A stretch of 21,782 nucleotides of DNA from a virus, in the IMG/VR virus record IMGVR_UViG_3300021961_000721, positions 1-21,782 of that record; one strand, written 5' to 3'. Shown here one piece after another: positions 12,979-21,699 of the stretch (positions are counted from its first letter, which is position 1; every line of letters begins with the position of its first letter). The position numbers and the translations under genes were made by a program. The notes below the pieces were generated by a model, which was not told where the DNA came from, did not search any database, and worked only from the letters and a program-made list of their open reading frames with translations.

Positions 12979-15900
12979 ATGTCTTCACAAAATTTATACG
13001 AAGAAACTACACCTACTACAGAACCTTTGTACACTGCTCAGGATATGGTTCCTGCTGTAGATAGTACAGTAGGTAATTATTCTGTATTAAAATCTATTAC
13101 AAACATAGCAACTGGTGAAACTCCTCCAGATGAAATTAATTTTAACACCCATGTAGATGAAACTTGGAAAAAAACAGTTCCAGAACAAAACAGAATGGAT
13201 GTAGTTGCTGCTGAAAATGCAGCTTCTAGAGGTGAAATAGATGTAGTCCAACAAGCAATGGCAAGTGTAGCTGCTCGTAATAAATTATTTGGTGAAGTAA
13301 GCGCACAGAATGCAGAAATTGTTCGTGCTAAAATTAAAGAATTATCAGAACAAGCTGTTGAAAATGTAGCTATTAAAAATCCAGCAGTGTTGTTTAATAA
13401 TACTCCAAAAGAAATTTCAGATGCAACTATTAGAGTAGGATCACGAATATCTGCTGCTGCAACATTAGATAGGGCTATTGAAGATGGTAAAAAGTGGAGT
13501 ACGGTTGCATTAGGTTTTGGTTTTGAATTTCTTCCAATGGCGGCAGAACAAGGCCCAGCTATGGATAGGCTTGCTATTAAATATGGTGTGCCTAAAGATG
13601 CTATTAGTAGACTTGATGGTAGATCACAAACTAAAAGTTATTTACAACGAGCATTTCAAGCTACTCCAGATGAACAAAAAGGTGAGTGGTTATCTGGCTT
13701 ATATAAAGATTTAAAAGATAGTTGGCTTATTTCAGATTGGCAAGCTGCATTACTCATACAAGAAGTTGCAACAGGAGCAGAACAAGAGTGGGGTGGTTGG
13801 TCAGATTGGTTAGATAGACTTGGAGTAGTCGGGGCTATTGCTTCTGGTACTCTATCATTATTTAAAGCAGGGCGACTTATAAAAAGTGCTAATGCGTTAA
13901 ATAATCTAGAACGTACAATTGCAACCGCTGGTGGTAAATCTGCTATTGTTACAGCAGAGCAAACTAAAATTGTTTCTGAAGTTGCAAATAAACAACGACT
14001 TGCTGCGGTAGGAGCAATAGCTGGAGAACTTACAGGTATATCTACTGCTATTGACTTAGGTAAACTAGTAAGTGTAAATGCTGCTAAAGTATTACCTGAT
14101 GTTATTACTACTGCTGCATCTGATTTACAAAAACCAATACGTGCTGCTGTAGATAATTTAATTTTAGAACTACAAAATACAATTGCTGGTAAAGGTGTTC
14201 GTGCATCTGAAGCTGCTACTGAATTAGAAAATTTACGTAAGTTTTATTCTCCAGCAGACAATCCACGTATTCATTCATTAGATAATTTTGTAATGTCTGC
14301 TGATGGTACAGCCATTACAGGTAAAGTATATTATAAACCAGAGAATGCAACTTCTTTCTTAACAGAAGATGCGGCTAAGGCATATATAAATGCTATTGAT
14401 CCATCTAATAAGATGGGTATGAAAGTTATTCCAGATACAACTAACACTGGATGGTTAGTTGAGGAAAGTGTTAAGAAAGATTTACAGCTTCGTAAAACTG
14501 CTTTAGAAGCACAAATATTAGAAGAAATTAATAATGCTAAAAAAGCAAAGAAAGCTGCTACAGGAATTCCACTTCCAAAAGGAGATGAGTTAAAACCTCC
14601 TAAAGCACTTGTTACTAGTAAGCCTCGTTGGAATACAGAAACACTTGCTTTTGAAAACAACATAGATAAAGCTGCCTATCAAGTCGGCAGTAAAACAAAA
14701 CTATCTAAATCAGATACAGAAGTTAAAACATGGCTTCAATCCGTTACTGGTTGGACAGATAGAGATATTACATCACATGCATCTGCACTACGTAACTACA
14801 TTAAAGAAAATACAAACGTACTTGATGAACAAGGAAACATTTTTGTATCTTCTCGTGTTCCAGAATCAAAACCCACATTTTCTGCACAACTACGTTTTGA
14901 CCAAGAATTTAAACAACTGCAAGCATTTCAAAATGCAACAACAATTAATAATGTCACTGTAAGTAATAATTCACAGAGAACTTTTATTTTTGAGTTTGTA
15001 GGTAAACTTGGTAAAGCATTAGGTTTAGATGATAGAAAAATTGTAGTGCTTCAAGCATCTGATGTTCGTTCATCATCTGATCCTATGTTAGTTGCTTTAA
15101 AAGACACAATTTCTAAATATGCAGCACGAGGTGCTGGTGCTGTTCATTTTGATTATGGCAGTGGTCAATCTCTTATTGTTATGATGAGGGATGTAAAAGT
15201 AAGTGAGAACCAATTAGGCGGCATTAGTCTACGTAAATATATGGAAGACTTTGCACACGAATATGGACACGCATTTGAAGCACAATTTGCAACTAAATAT
15301 TTCGGCATTATTAATAGCAGTTTTAATAAATGGCTACGTGCAAAAAATATTAAGTGGGTAGGTGAAGGAATCAATCGTAGGATAGATGAAGTGTTTTCAC
15401 CAGAAGCACTACTAGAATATAGAAGTGTTTCTTCAGCAGAAGACTTAATGAGATGGGTTGAAAGATATGCTGCTGGAGATGTTGCAGAATATGGTAAAGT
15501 AGAAAACCAACTACATAAATGGGCAACTTTATACAGCGAATTTTTTGCAGAGAATTTTGCTAAGTGGGCGTTTACTAATGAAGTTCCAACTACAATTTTA
15601 GGACAAGCATTTAAAAAACTTGTTGATGGAATTAAATTAATTATTACTGAAGTAAATAATCGTTTAGCACAACTTGGACTACAACCTGTAGTAGGAACAG
15701 TAGATAAAAATATTGCCGCAATGTTAAATGTACACATTGCACAATTAAAACAAGCAGTTCCAGAAGCACAAGCAACATTTGAACAACTATCTAAAACTGT
15801 TAAAAAACCATCTATAGATGTTTTACAAAAAGAACTTGATGATGTTACAGAGCAATTAAATGCAATTAATGATGCAGAAAAAGGTCTTAAAACTGGATGG

Positions 15901-18894
15901 CTTGTTGAACAACCAATTAATAGAAATTTAGACTATTCAATTATAGGTAAGTATAGTGATGAAGATGTTAATAGTGCAACTAGATTTGCAATGGGTGATT
16001 GGGCCTTGTCTACGTCTTCAGAACTATATACACAACGACTTGTAGGTATTAATCAGCAAAGTAGGTTTCAAAAGCTACTTACTAATTTTGTACGTCCATC
16101 TATTGAACGTCTAAACAAAGCTGATAAAGTTGCATTAAATGATGTACTAGTATTAGGTGATAAAGAAGGAAAAGTGTTCAGCGAAGTAGAACTTGCAGGT
16201 CAAGGCTTATCTTTAAAAGCTAGAGAGGCTTATTATAAAGTAAGAGCATTACGTGATGTGATGTGGCAAGTACGTAATGATGCCGCAGTTAAGAGCATGA
16301 TAAAACGTGGCTTTGTACAATTAAACACAGGCATTAAATTTGAAGATGGAAGTAACAGTGTATTTGCTAAACCAACTTCTCCAAAAGAAAACAGTGTAGT
16401 GTTTATTGTAGATAGTAACGAAACACAACGTGCAAGTGCTAAATGGCTAGAAGAAGCAGATTCAAAAGGCTATGTGTTTTATGAAGTTGCAGAACCAGTA
16501 TTAATTGATGGTAAATATAGAAAAACATTAGCGTTTAAAAAAGGTGCATTTGATAGTCAAAAGATTGACACTGTAATTCCATATAGGGCTGGTGAGTATA
16601 GGCGCATTTACAGTGATGAATACTTTGTTAAAATTCGATCTACAAATGAAATAGATGGTGTTTTAGAAGATGTGGTTAGCACTCATCGTACTGCTACAAA
16701 TGTAGGCGATGCGAATAAATATGCCAAGGCACTATCCACTGCTCGTGATTTGCACAAAGCTGGTAAACTAACTATGGAAGAAGCTAGTAGGCTTATGCAA
16801 CCTTATGGATGGCAACCAGAAGATATTATTAAGGCACTAGATGAGGGAAGATTTGGCGCAGACTTTAAAGTAGAAGTTAAATTTAATCGTATGGATGATG
16901 ATTATATTAACGAAGCAATTGGACTATCTACTAATTTTTCAAGTAAGCGTGGAGATAAAATTCCTTCTGTATTTGGACATGATACAATTAACACTGTATC
17001 CCCACTAGATTCTGTTGCCGCTGAAATTGGAAATACTGCATATGTAGCATCAGTTACAGAGTGGAGAGAAAGTAATGTAATACGTTGGTTTAATACTTTC
17101 TCTGAAGAACTTCCAGCTAATGTGCGTACAATGAATCCTGATGCAGCATTCTTATATATGCTAAATAATAAAGGACAATATGTAGGACTTGGAAAGCGTG
17201 GTGCAGTTGCTGAGAAAGTACAAGATTATATCATATCTCAAATGAATATTCCTACAAAGGAAGAAAAAACATATTTGGGATTTATGAAAATTATTAGCGA
17301 ATCTATTGAAACTGGAATTGGTGGAAAACCAATGCTTAAAGTAGGTGCTGCATTACGTGCAACTAAAGACTATCCTACATGGGCTAGGACTATTTCATTC
17401 CATAGTTTCTTTGCGTTTAATCCTGTACAGTTTTTTATGCAAGGCATGAATGCGTTTAATGCAGTAGCAATTTCTCCTGTTCACGGAATTAAGAGTGCTA
17501 GAGCATCATCCCTATATGCTATGGCATTAATGAGCGATCAAGAATCTATTTGGAGACAATTTGCAAAAGTAAACAAACTTACTTCATTAGGTCTTGGGAT
17601 GGATGAGGAAGAGTTTGTAGCAGTAATATCTTCTATTAGACGAAGTGGATTGTTAGACGGTATTAACACCACAAGTTTGTATGGTGCTGAAACCGGAAAA
17701 TATGGAATCTCTAATCGTATAACTCGGACGGTAGGAAACATTGCGGCAACTCCATTTAATTCTGGTGAAGGATATAGTAGGCTTGTAAGTTTTGATATTG
17801 CACGTAGAGAGTTTATTAGTGCTAATCCCGGCGCAGCATGGTGGACGGACGATAATTTAGCTTCCATTCTAAAACGTCAAGATGATTTAACACAAAATAT
17901 GACTCGTGCAAACACTGCCGAATGGCAGCGTGGGTGGAAATCAATTCCTACACAATTCATACAATACCAAGTTAAACTTATGATGAATGTAGTGCAGAGT
18001 TTACTCGGTAACACTCGTACATTTACACAGCCAGAAGCCATTCGTCTATTGCTAACACACACTCTTGTAATGGGTAGTTCTGGTAGTTTCTTATGGCCTT
18101 TCAGAGATTTATTAACTGGGGTTATTCCAGAAGATATGACTGAAGAACAACGCCTATACGTACAGCAAGGTGTTGTTGCTGGTTTGATTGGTTCAATAAC
18201 TGAGGGCGAAGCTAAACTTGCAATTGGTAGTAGATTTAATACTTTTAAATATTATGAAGATATAGTTAAAGGTATTCTTGACCCACAAAAAAGTTTCATG
18301 GAAGTAGCTGCTGGCCCCTCTGGTTTTGCTGCTTTACGCATGCTTGGTGGTGTTGGTGAAGGTATTCGTATTGTGGTGAAAGCCCCAATGACAATGGACA
18401 CTTTAAAAATTGCACTATCAGAAATTGGTAAGAGTAGTTTTTCAGCACTCAATAACGTACAGAAAGCACGTCTAGCTATGAACAACTATAATGTTGTTAC
18501 TAGTAGCAGTGGTGGTATGATGTATAGAGTTACTGATACTGAGGCATGGATGATTGGATTTGGAATTCCACCTGCTGCTCAAGAAGACCTATCAGTTATG
18601 TATGAAAGTAGTAAAGCACATGCTGATGATATTAAGAAGTCTGCTAAAATAATTGGCAAACATTCTATGCTTGCTCTTACAGCACTACGTGCAGGAGATG
18701 ATGAGGGACATAGAACACATTCTGCTATTGTTCAAGCAGTGTTAAATACATATAGTGGATCAGACTTAAAACAACTATATGCAGAAGCATATAAAGTAGA
18801 AGCATTTACACAATATGAAAAACTACTGACAGATCAAATGGTTAAAGATTGGAAAATAAAAGACTTAATAGTGAATACAGGAGTAAATAAATAA
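12979..18894 (+). CDS. Giant internal (ejection) protein, gp16-like, with embedded zincin-type metallopeptidase
   Basis: At 1971 residues this is half as long again as T7 gp16 (1318). It probably forms the core and the periplasm-spanning channel during DNA ejection. The last third (from about residue 1470, FHSFFAFNPVQFFMQGMNAF and LVMGSSGSFLWPF) looks like the conserved C-terminal part of large podovirus internal proteins. No transglycosylase domain is present, unlike T7. Residues about 690-870 contain a zinc-peptidase signature: FAHEYGHAFE (H760, E761, H764) and, 90 residues on, YSEFFAENF (E854, E858). GWLVE modules at 490-495 and 972-977 and a KADKVALNDVLVLGDKEG region (from about 1045) recall multi-domain 'polyvalent' phage proteins delivered into cells. 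The start lacks a ribosome binding site; an in-frame stop just upstream excludes an earlier start. Confidence 0.85.
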   Translation: MSSQNLYEETTPTTEPLYTAQDMVPAVDSTVGNYSVLKSITNIATGETPPDEINFNTHVDETWKKTVPEQNRMDVVAAENAASRGEIDVVQQAMASVAARNKLFGEVSAQNAEIVRAKIKELSEQAVENVAIKNPAVLFNNTPKEISDATIRVGSRISAAATLDRAIEDGKKWSTVALGFGFEFLPMAAEQGPAMDRLAIKYGVPKDAISRLDGRSQTKSYLQRAFQATPDEQKGEWLSGLYKDLKDSWLISDWQAALLIQEVATGAEQEWGGWSDWLDRLGVVGAIASGTLSLFKAGRLIKSANALNNLERTIATAGGKSAIVTAEQTKIVSEVANKQRLAAVGAIAGELTGISTAIDLGKLVSVNAAKVLPDVITTAASDLQKPIRAAVDNLILELQNTIAGKGVRASEAATELENLRKFYSPADNPRIHSLDNFVMSADGTAITGKVYYKPENATSFLTEDAAKAYINAIDPSNKMGMKVIPDTTNTGWLVEESVKKDLQLRKTALEAQILEEINNAKKAKKAATGIPLPKGDELKPPKALVTSKPRWNTETLAFENNIDKAAYQVGSKTKLSKSDTEVKTWLQSVTGWTDRDITSHASALRNYIKENTNVLDEQGNIFVSSRVPESKPTFSAQLRFDQEFKQLQAFQNATTINNVTVSNNSQRTFIFEFVGKLGKALGLDDRKIVVLQASDVRSSSDPMLVALKDTISKYAARGAGAVHFDYGSGQSLIVMMRDVKVSENQLGGISLRKYMEDFAHEYGHAFEAQFATKYFGIINSSFNKWLRAKNIKWVGEGINRRIDEVFSPEALLEYRSVSSAEDLMRWVERYAAGDVAEYGKVENQLHKWATLYSEFFAENFAKWAFTNEVPTTILGQAFKKLVDGIKLIITEVNNRLAQLGLQPVVGTVDKNIAAMLNVHIAQLKQAVPEAQATFEQLSKTVKKPSIDVLQKELDDVTEQLNAINDAEKGLKTGWLVEQPINRNLDYSIIGKYSDEDVNSATRFAMGDWALSTSSELYTQRLVGINQQSRFQKLLTNFVRPSIERLNKADKVALNDVLVLGDKEGKVFSEVELAGQGLSLKAREAYYKVRALRDVMWQVRNDAAVKSMIKRGFVQLNTGIKFEDGSNSVFAKPTSPKENSVVFIVDSNETQRASAKWLEEADSKGYVFYEVAEPVLIDGKYRKTLAFKKGAFDSQKIDTVIPYRAGEYRRIYSDEYFVKIRSTNEIDGVLEDVVSTHRTATNVGDANKYAKALSTARDLHKAGKLTMEEASRLMQPYGWQPEDIIKALDEGRFGADFKVEVKFNRMDDDYINEAIGLSTNFSSKRGDKIPSVFGHDTINTVSPLDSVAAEIGNTAYVASVTEWRESNVIRWFNTFSEELPANVRTMNPDAAFLYMLNNKGQYVGLGKRGAVAEKVQDYIISQMNIPTKEEKTYLGFMKIISESIETGIGGKPMLKVGAALRATKDYPTWARTISFHSFFAFNPVQFFMQGMNAFNAVAISPVHGIKSARASSLYAMALMSDQESIWRQFAKVNKLTSLGLGMDEEEFVAVISSIRRSGLLDGINTTSLYGAETGKYGISNRITRTVGNIAATPFNSGEGYSRLVSFDIARREFISANPGAAWWTDDNLASILKRQDDLTQNMTRANTAEWQRGWKSIPTQFIQYQVKLMMNVVQSLLGNTRTFTQPEAIRLLLTHTLVMGSSGSFLWPFRDLLTGVIPEDMTEEQRLYVQQGVVAGLIGSITEGEAKLAIGSRFNTFKYYEDIVKGILDPQKSFMEVAAGPSGFAALRMLGGVGEGIRIVVKAPMTMDTLKIALSEIGKSSFSALNNVQKARLAMNNYNVVTSSSGGMMYRVTDTEAWMIGFGIPPAAQEDLSVMYESSKAHADDIKKSAKIIGKHSMLALTALRAGDDEGHRTHSAIVQAVLNTYSGSDLKQLYAEAYKVEAFTQYEKLLTDQMVKDWKIKDLIVNTGVNK
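15256..15549 (+). other. Zinc-binding motif of the metallopeptidase-like domain (HEYGH to EFFAEN)
   Basis: This in-protein site covers residues 760-857. HEYGH supplies two zinc-ligand His residues and the catalytic Glu of an HExxH peptidase. The downstream EFFAEN helix supplies a candidate third ligand, E854 or E858, preceded by Tyr852. The 'Y-x-EFFAE-x-F' pattern resembles anthrax lethal factor-like (ATLF/M34-type) and related zincins. Activity is not proven by the motif. Confidence 0.6.
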
Positions 18895-21167
18895 TGGCAA
18901 CAATGTATAGACAACAACTATCTCAGGCTCCAGAACCAGCGGTAGCAAGTCCTGCTGCCATACAACAAGCTGCTATGGCCCAAGCTAGGGCTGCTGAATC
19001 TTTAACAGGATTTGCTGGAAGTATGTTTAAGGGATATGTTGAAGGACAAATTGATTTAATAGGTGTTGAAGCTGAAAAATTTACCCAAGAATTTCTTATT
19101 AAAAATCAAGCTGCTGAAAAAGCTGTTGAACAAGCTGCTGAAATACAACAACAAAGAACTTTATTTGATAAGTTGAATGAGGGGCCACGACAAACATTAG
19201 AAGAACAACAACAATTTCAACAACAACTTAGTAGTTTTGATAATGAAGTTAATCGTCTTAAACTTGCCGCTGAAGGTGGAATGTCTAACAAGCAATATAT
19301 TTCTCGCATTAACACACTAACACGTAATGCAATTGCAAAATATCCCGGTCTTGCTAACGAAATTAGGCAGAAAGTTTCTAGTTCTACTGGACTAGAAGGG
19401 GCAGAACAATGGGCTGCTAAACAATTTGTAAAAGAAAGATTTTCTACTGCAAAAGGAAAAGAAACTAAAACAGAAAGAGATTTTGCAATAGCAGACACTG
19501 CAAGGGTTGCTCCATTAGGTACGTTTGGATCACAGCTTGATTTAATGAATTTATATGATAATGATAGACCAGAATATTATAGAAGAATGAATGCTGCAAA
19601 TAAAGTATTTAAGATTGAAACTGAAACTAAATTACTTAAAGATAAACTATCAGCAGAACAAAATGTATCCGATCAACAAGCAGATACTATGAGGCCAGCG
19701 TTTACTGGAGTTTTTTCTAGTACGTTTGCATCATCAGTTGTTGCTAAAGAAGCAGTAAGTAAAGAAACTGTATATAAACAAGTTTTAGACTTAATGGCTA
19801 AAGGCGAAAATATTATAGTAAATCCAAAAGCATTTGAAGTACAAATTAAAATGCATGTTGCTCAAATGAGAGACATTATTAATAATGCTAAAGTTCAAGC
19901 AGAAGAATTTTTTAATAAATGGGCAGGAACACAACAAATTTCAGATGCTAAACGTAATGAGATAAGAAAAGATATTGACAGGGCTTCTGAAGTAGCTATG
20001 GCTAAGTATGGTGATGAAAAAGGCATTGGTTTGATAGCAATGGCTAACATTATGAGTGTTTATAGGGATAAAAGTTTACAAGAACAAGTTCAACTCGTAG
20101 ATTTAGCTATTAAACACCAATCCGCAATGCAAAACAATCCACTGGTGTCAGCATATTGGGCGGGTAAGGAATCTCGTGAAAATTTAAAACGAACACATCC
20201 ACAATTTTATGAGTTTATGGTAGGACAAGAACGAGATTTAACTAGTTCTATTATGGGTGTTCGCAATGAAATTCAAGGTGCTACAGATTTAGCTAATGTT
20301 CAACGTGTTATTACACAAGCGCAGCAAGACTCTAAAGCTATTCCAGTAGACCCTAATGTTGATCCAAAAATAATTAAAGCTACTCATCAAGCACTTATGT
20401 CTTCTTCTATGGAAGTATTAAAGAAGTCAGAACTTACTGCACAAGAAATTAACACTGTGTCTGCTGCTCTATCTACAAATACTGTTACTGGCGCTAATAG
20501 TTTAATTCTACAGCGTGAATATAAGCAACTTGGTGTTAAGATTAGCAAATTACCAGAATCAGATCAAGCAGTGATTAAGTCTAATGTTAGCAACAGCATT
20601 TCTAATGCCGTAACAAACGTTACTAGTATTAAAAATGTAATTGAAGCAAAGTATAAGTTTCCAATTACTCTCGGTGTAAATGATGCTGGTGAAATTAGTG
20701 TAATTGCTCCTAGTGCATCTGCATTTAAAACTACAGGCACTATGGAAGCTAGGCAACGTGCTATGCGTGAATATCCAAAAGCTGCTGAAGAGTTTATGAA
20801 GCAAGCAAAGCCAGTATTAAATAATATGGTGTATGGTAAAGCTATGCTAACTATGGAAACACCTAAGCAAGTAGGTAGTGAGTTTGCATCCATCATTAAT
20901 GGTGGTCAAACCTACACTGGGTTTTTCAGCATGGAAGCTAAACCAGTTGCAGAACAAGCATCAGCTAGAAAAATAGATGTAGAAGCAATGTCTCCTTCAA
21001 TTTCTCCAGTACAACAAACAGACGTAAATAAACCATTAACCCCAACAGAAGTAGTAGTAGGTGGTGCTACCCCTACAACATCAACTCAAAAAGCTAATGA
21101 ACAAACTACAACTCCTGTTAGGGGTAATGTTATCCTTAACTCTTTACGTGAACTTAAACCACAGTAA
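18894..21167 (+). CDS. Internal virion (ejection) protein, T7 gp15-like (757 aa)
   Basis: The length nearly equals that of T7 gp15 (747), and the protein is almost entirely helical. It has a Gln/Ala-rich start (AAIQQAAMAQARAAESLTGF) followed by GSMFKGYVEGQIDLIGVEAE, and long coiled-coil stretches. The last about 60 residues are Thr/Pro-rich and disordered (PTEVVVGGATPTTSTQKANE). A helical, Gln-rich start of this kind is usual for gp15-like proteins, which stack on gp16 to form the channel through periplasm and inner membrane. The start overlaps the previous stop (TAATG) with a GGAG ten bases upstream. Assignment is by length, composition and position; sequence identity to T7 was not tested. 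It follows rather than precedes the giant gp16-like gene, reversed relative to T7. Confidence 0.75.
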   Translation: MATMYRQQLSQAPEPAVASPAAIQQAAMAQARAAESLTGFAGSMFKGYVEGQIDLIGVEAEKFTQEFLIKNQAAEKAVEQAAEIQQQRTLFDKLNEGPRQTLEEQQQFQQQLSSFDNEVNRLKLAAEGGMSNKQYISRINTLTRNAIAKYPGLANEIRQKVSSSTGLEGAEQWAAKQFVKERFSTAKGKETKTERDFAIADTARVAPLGTFGSQLDLMNLYDNDRPEYYRRMNAANKVFKIETETKLLKDKLSAEQNVSDQQADTMRPAFTGVFSSTFASSVVAKEAVSKETVYKQVLDLMAKGENIIVNPKAFEVQIKMHVAQMRDIINNAKVQAEEFFNKWAGTQQISDAKRNEIRKDIDRASEVAMAKYGDEKGIGLIAMANIMSVYRDKSLQEQVQLVDLAIKHQSAMQNNPLVSAYWAGKESRENLKRTHPQFYEFMVGQERDLTSSIMGVRNEIQGATDLANVQRVITQAQQDSKAIPVDPNVDPKIIKATHQALMSSSMEVLKKSELTAQEINTVSAALSTNTVTGANSLILQREYKQLGVKISKLPESDQAVIKSNVSNSISNAVTNVTSIKNVIEAKYKFPITLGVNDAGEISVIAPSASAFKTTGTMEARQRAMREYPKAAEEFMKQAKPVLNNMVYGKAMLTMETPKQVGSEFASIINGGQTYTGFFSMEAKPVAEQASARKIDVEAMSPSISPVQQTDVNKPLTPTEVVVGGATPTTSTQKANEQTTTPVRGNVILNSLRELKPQ

Positions 21168-21168
21168 T

Positions 21169-21663
21169 ATGAAAGAACTAGACGAACTAATGGCTATGCC
21201 TGTTGAAGAACGCTCCAAACTTCCTTGGAACGACAGTAGACTTGATTTCGTAGCAAGAAAACTTGAAGAACAGTTTAAACTTCCAGAGGATTCTCTTAGA
21301 GCATTAAAATATGCTGAAAACACTGGTCTAGTGAATGGGAAAATAAGTTTAAGCAAAAACGACAGCACTGCTGTAAGTCCTGCGGGTGCTAGAGGGATTA
21401 TGCAAATTATGCCTTCTACAATGGAATTGCAAGGAGGAAAATTTAAACACAACCATCTTGACCCTGTTGAGTCGCTTTATACAGCCGCATCCTATCTATC
21501 TACTACGATGCAACAATATAAAGGAAATGTGGCAGCAGCATTTGCAGACTACAATGGTGGCCCTAAAGCTGCTAAAGATGTGTTAAAGGGAAAGCGACCT
21601 AAGAATAAAGAAACAAATAACTATCTTACAAAGATAGAAAAGTTTTACGAGGAAAGACAATAA
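21169..21663 (+). CDS. Free-standing virion lytic transglycosylase (SLT family)
   Basis: This 164-residue enzyme cleaves peptidoglycan glycan strands, forming anhydro-muramyl ends. In phages of this type it opens a local hole for the ejection channel. The soluble lytic transglycosylase signature is complete: catalytic Glu at position 50 (KYAENTG), SPAGARGIMQIMPST at 70-84 and AFADYNGG at 124-131. There is no signal peptide. The start at 21169 follows the previous stop by one base (TAATATG). In T7 this domain is fused to the start of gp16; here it is separate and last in the operon. It is followed directly by a terminator whose A-tract includes its stop codon. Confidence 0.92.
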   Translation: MKELDELMAMPVEERSKLPWNDSRLDFVARKLEEQFKLPEDSLRALKYAENTGLVNGKISLSKNDSTAVSPAGARGIMQIMPSTMELQGGKFKHNHLDPVESLYTAASYLSTTMQQYKGNVAAAFADYNGGPKAAKDVLKGKRPKNKETNNYLTKIEKFYEERQ

Positions 21664-21664
21664 A

Positions 21665-21699
21665 AAAGGGGGTTTAGGCCCCCTTTCTTTTTATTTACG
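21665..21699. terminator. Strong bidirectional rho-independent terminator
   Basis: AAAGGGGG (21665-21672) pairs perfectly with CCCCCTTT (21679-21686) around a six-base loop (TTTAGG). A T-rich tail follows on the + strand (TTTCTTTTTATTT). Read on the minus strand, the A-run of 21662-21667 gives a T-tract as well. It therefore can stop the long + strand late transcript and transcription arriving from the minus-strand gene on the right. Confidence 0.9.

Noticed and set aside
15165-15737. Long minus-strand open frame (190 codons) opposite the peptidase-like region
   Set aside because: Composition is Ser/Leu/Cys-rich shadow type, with no ribosome binding site or neighbouring minus-strand genes.
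21061-21168. GTG start giving the transglycosylase a 36-residue extension with a hydrophobic stretch (LLLGVMLSLTLYVNL) that looks like a signal anchor
   Set aside because: The extension lies wholly inside the end of the 757-residue gene in another frame. ATG 21169 sits one base after that gene's stop, as is usual here, and a packaged virion enzyme needs no signal.
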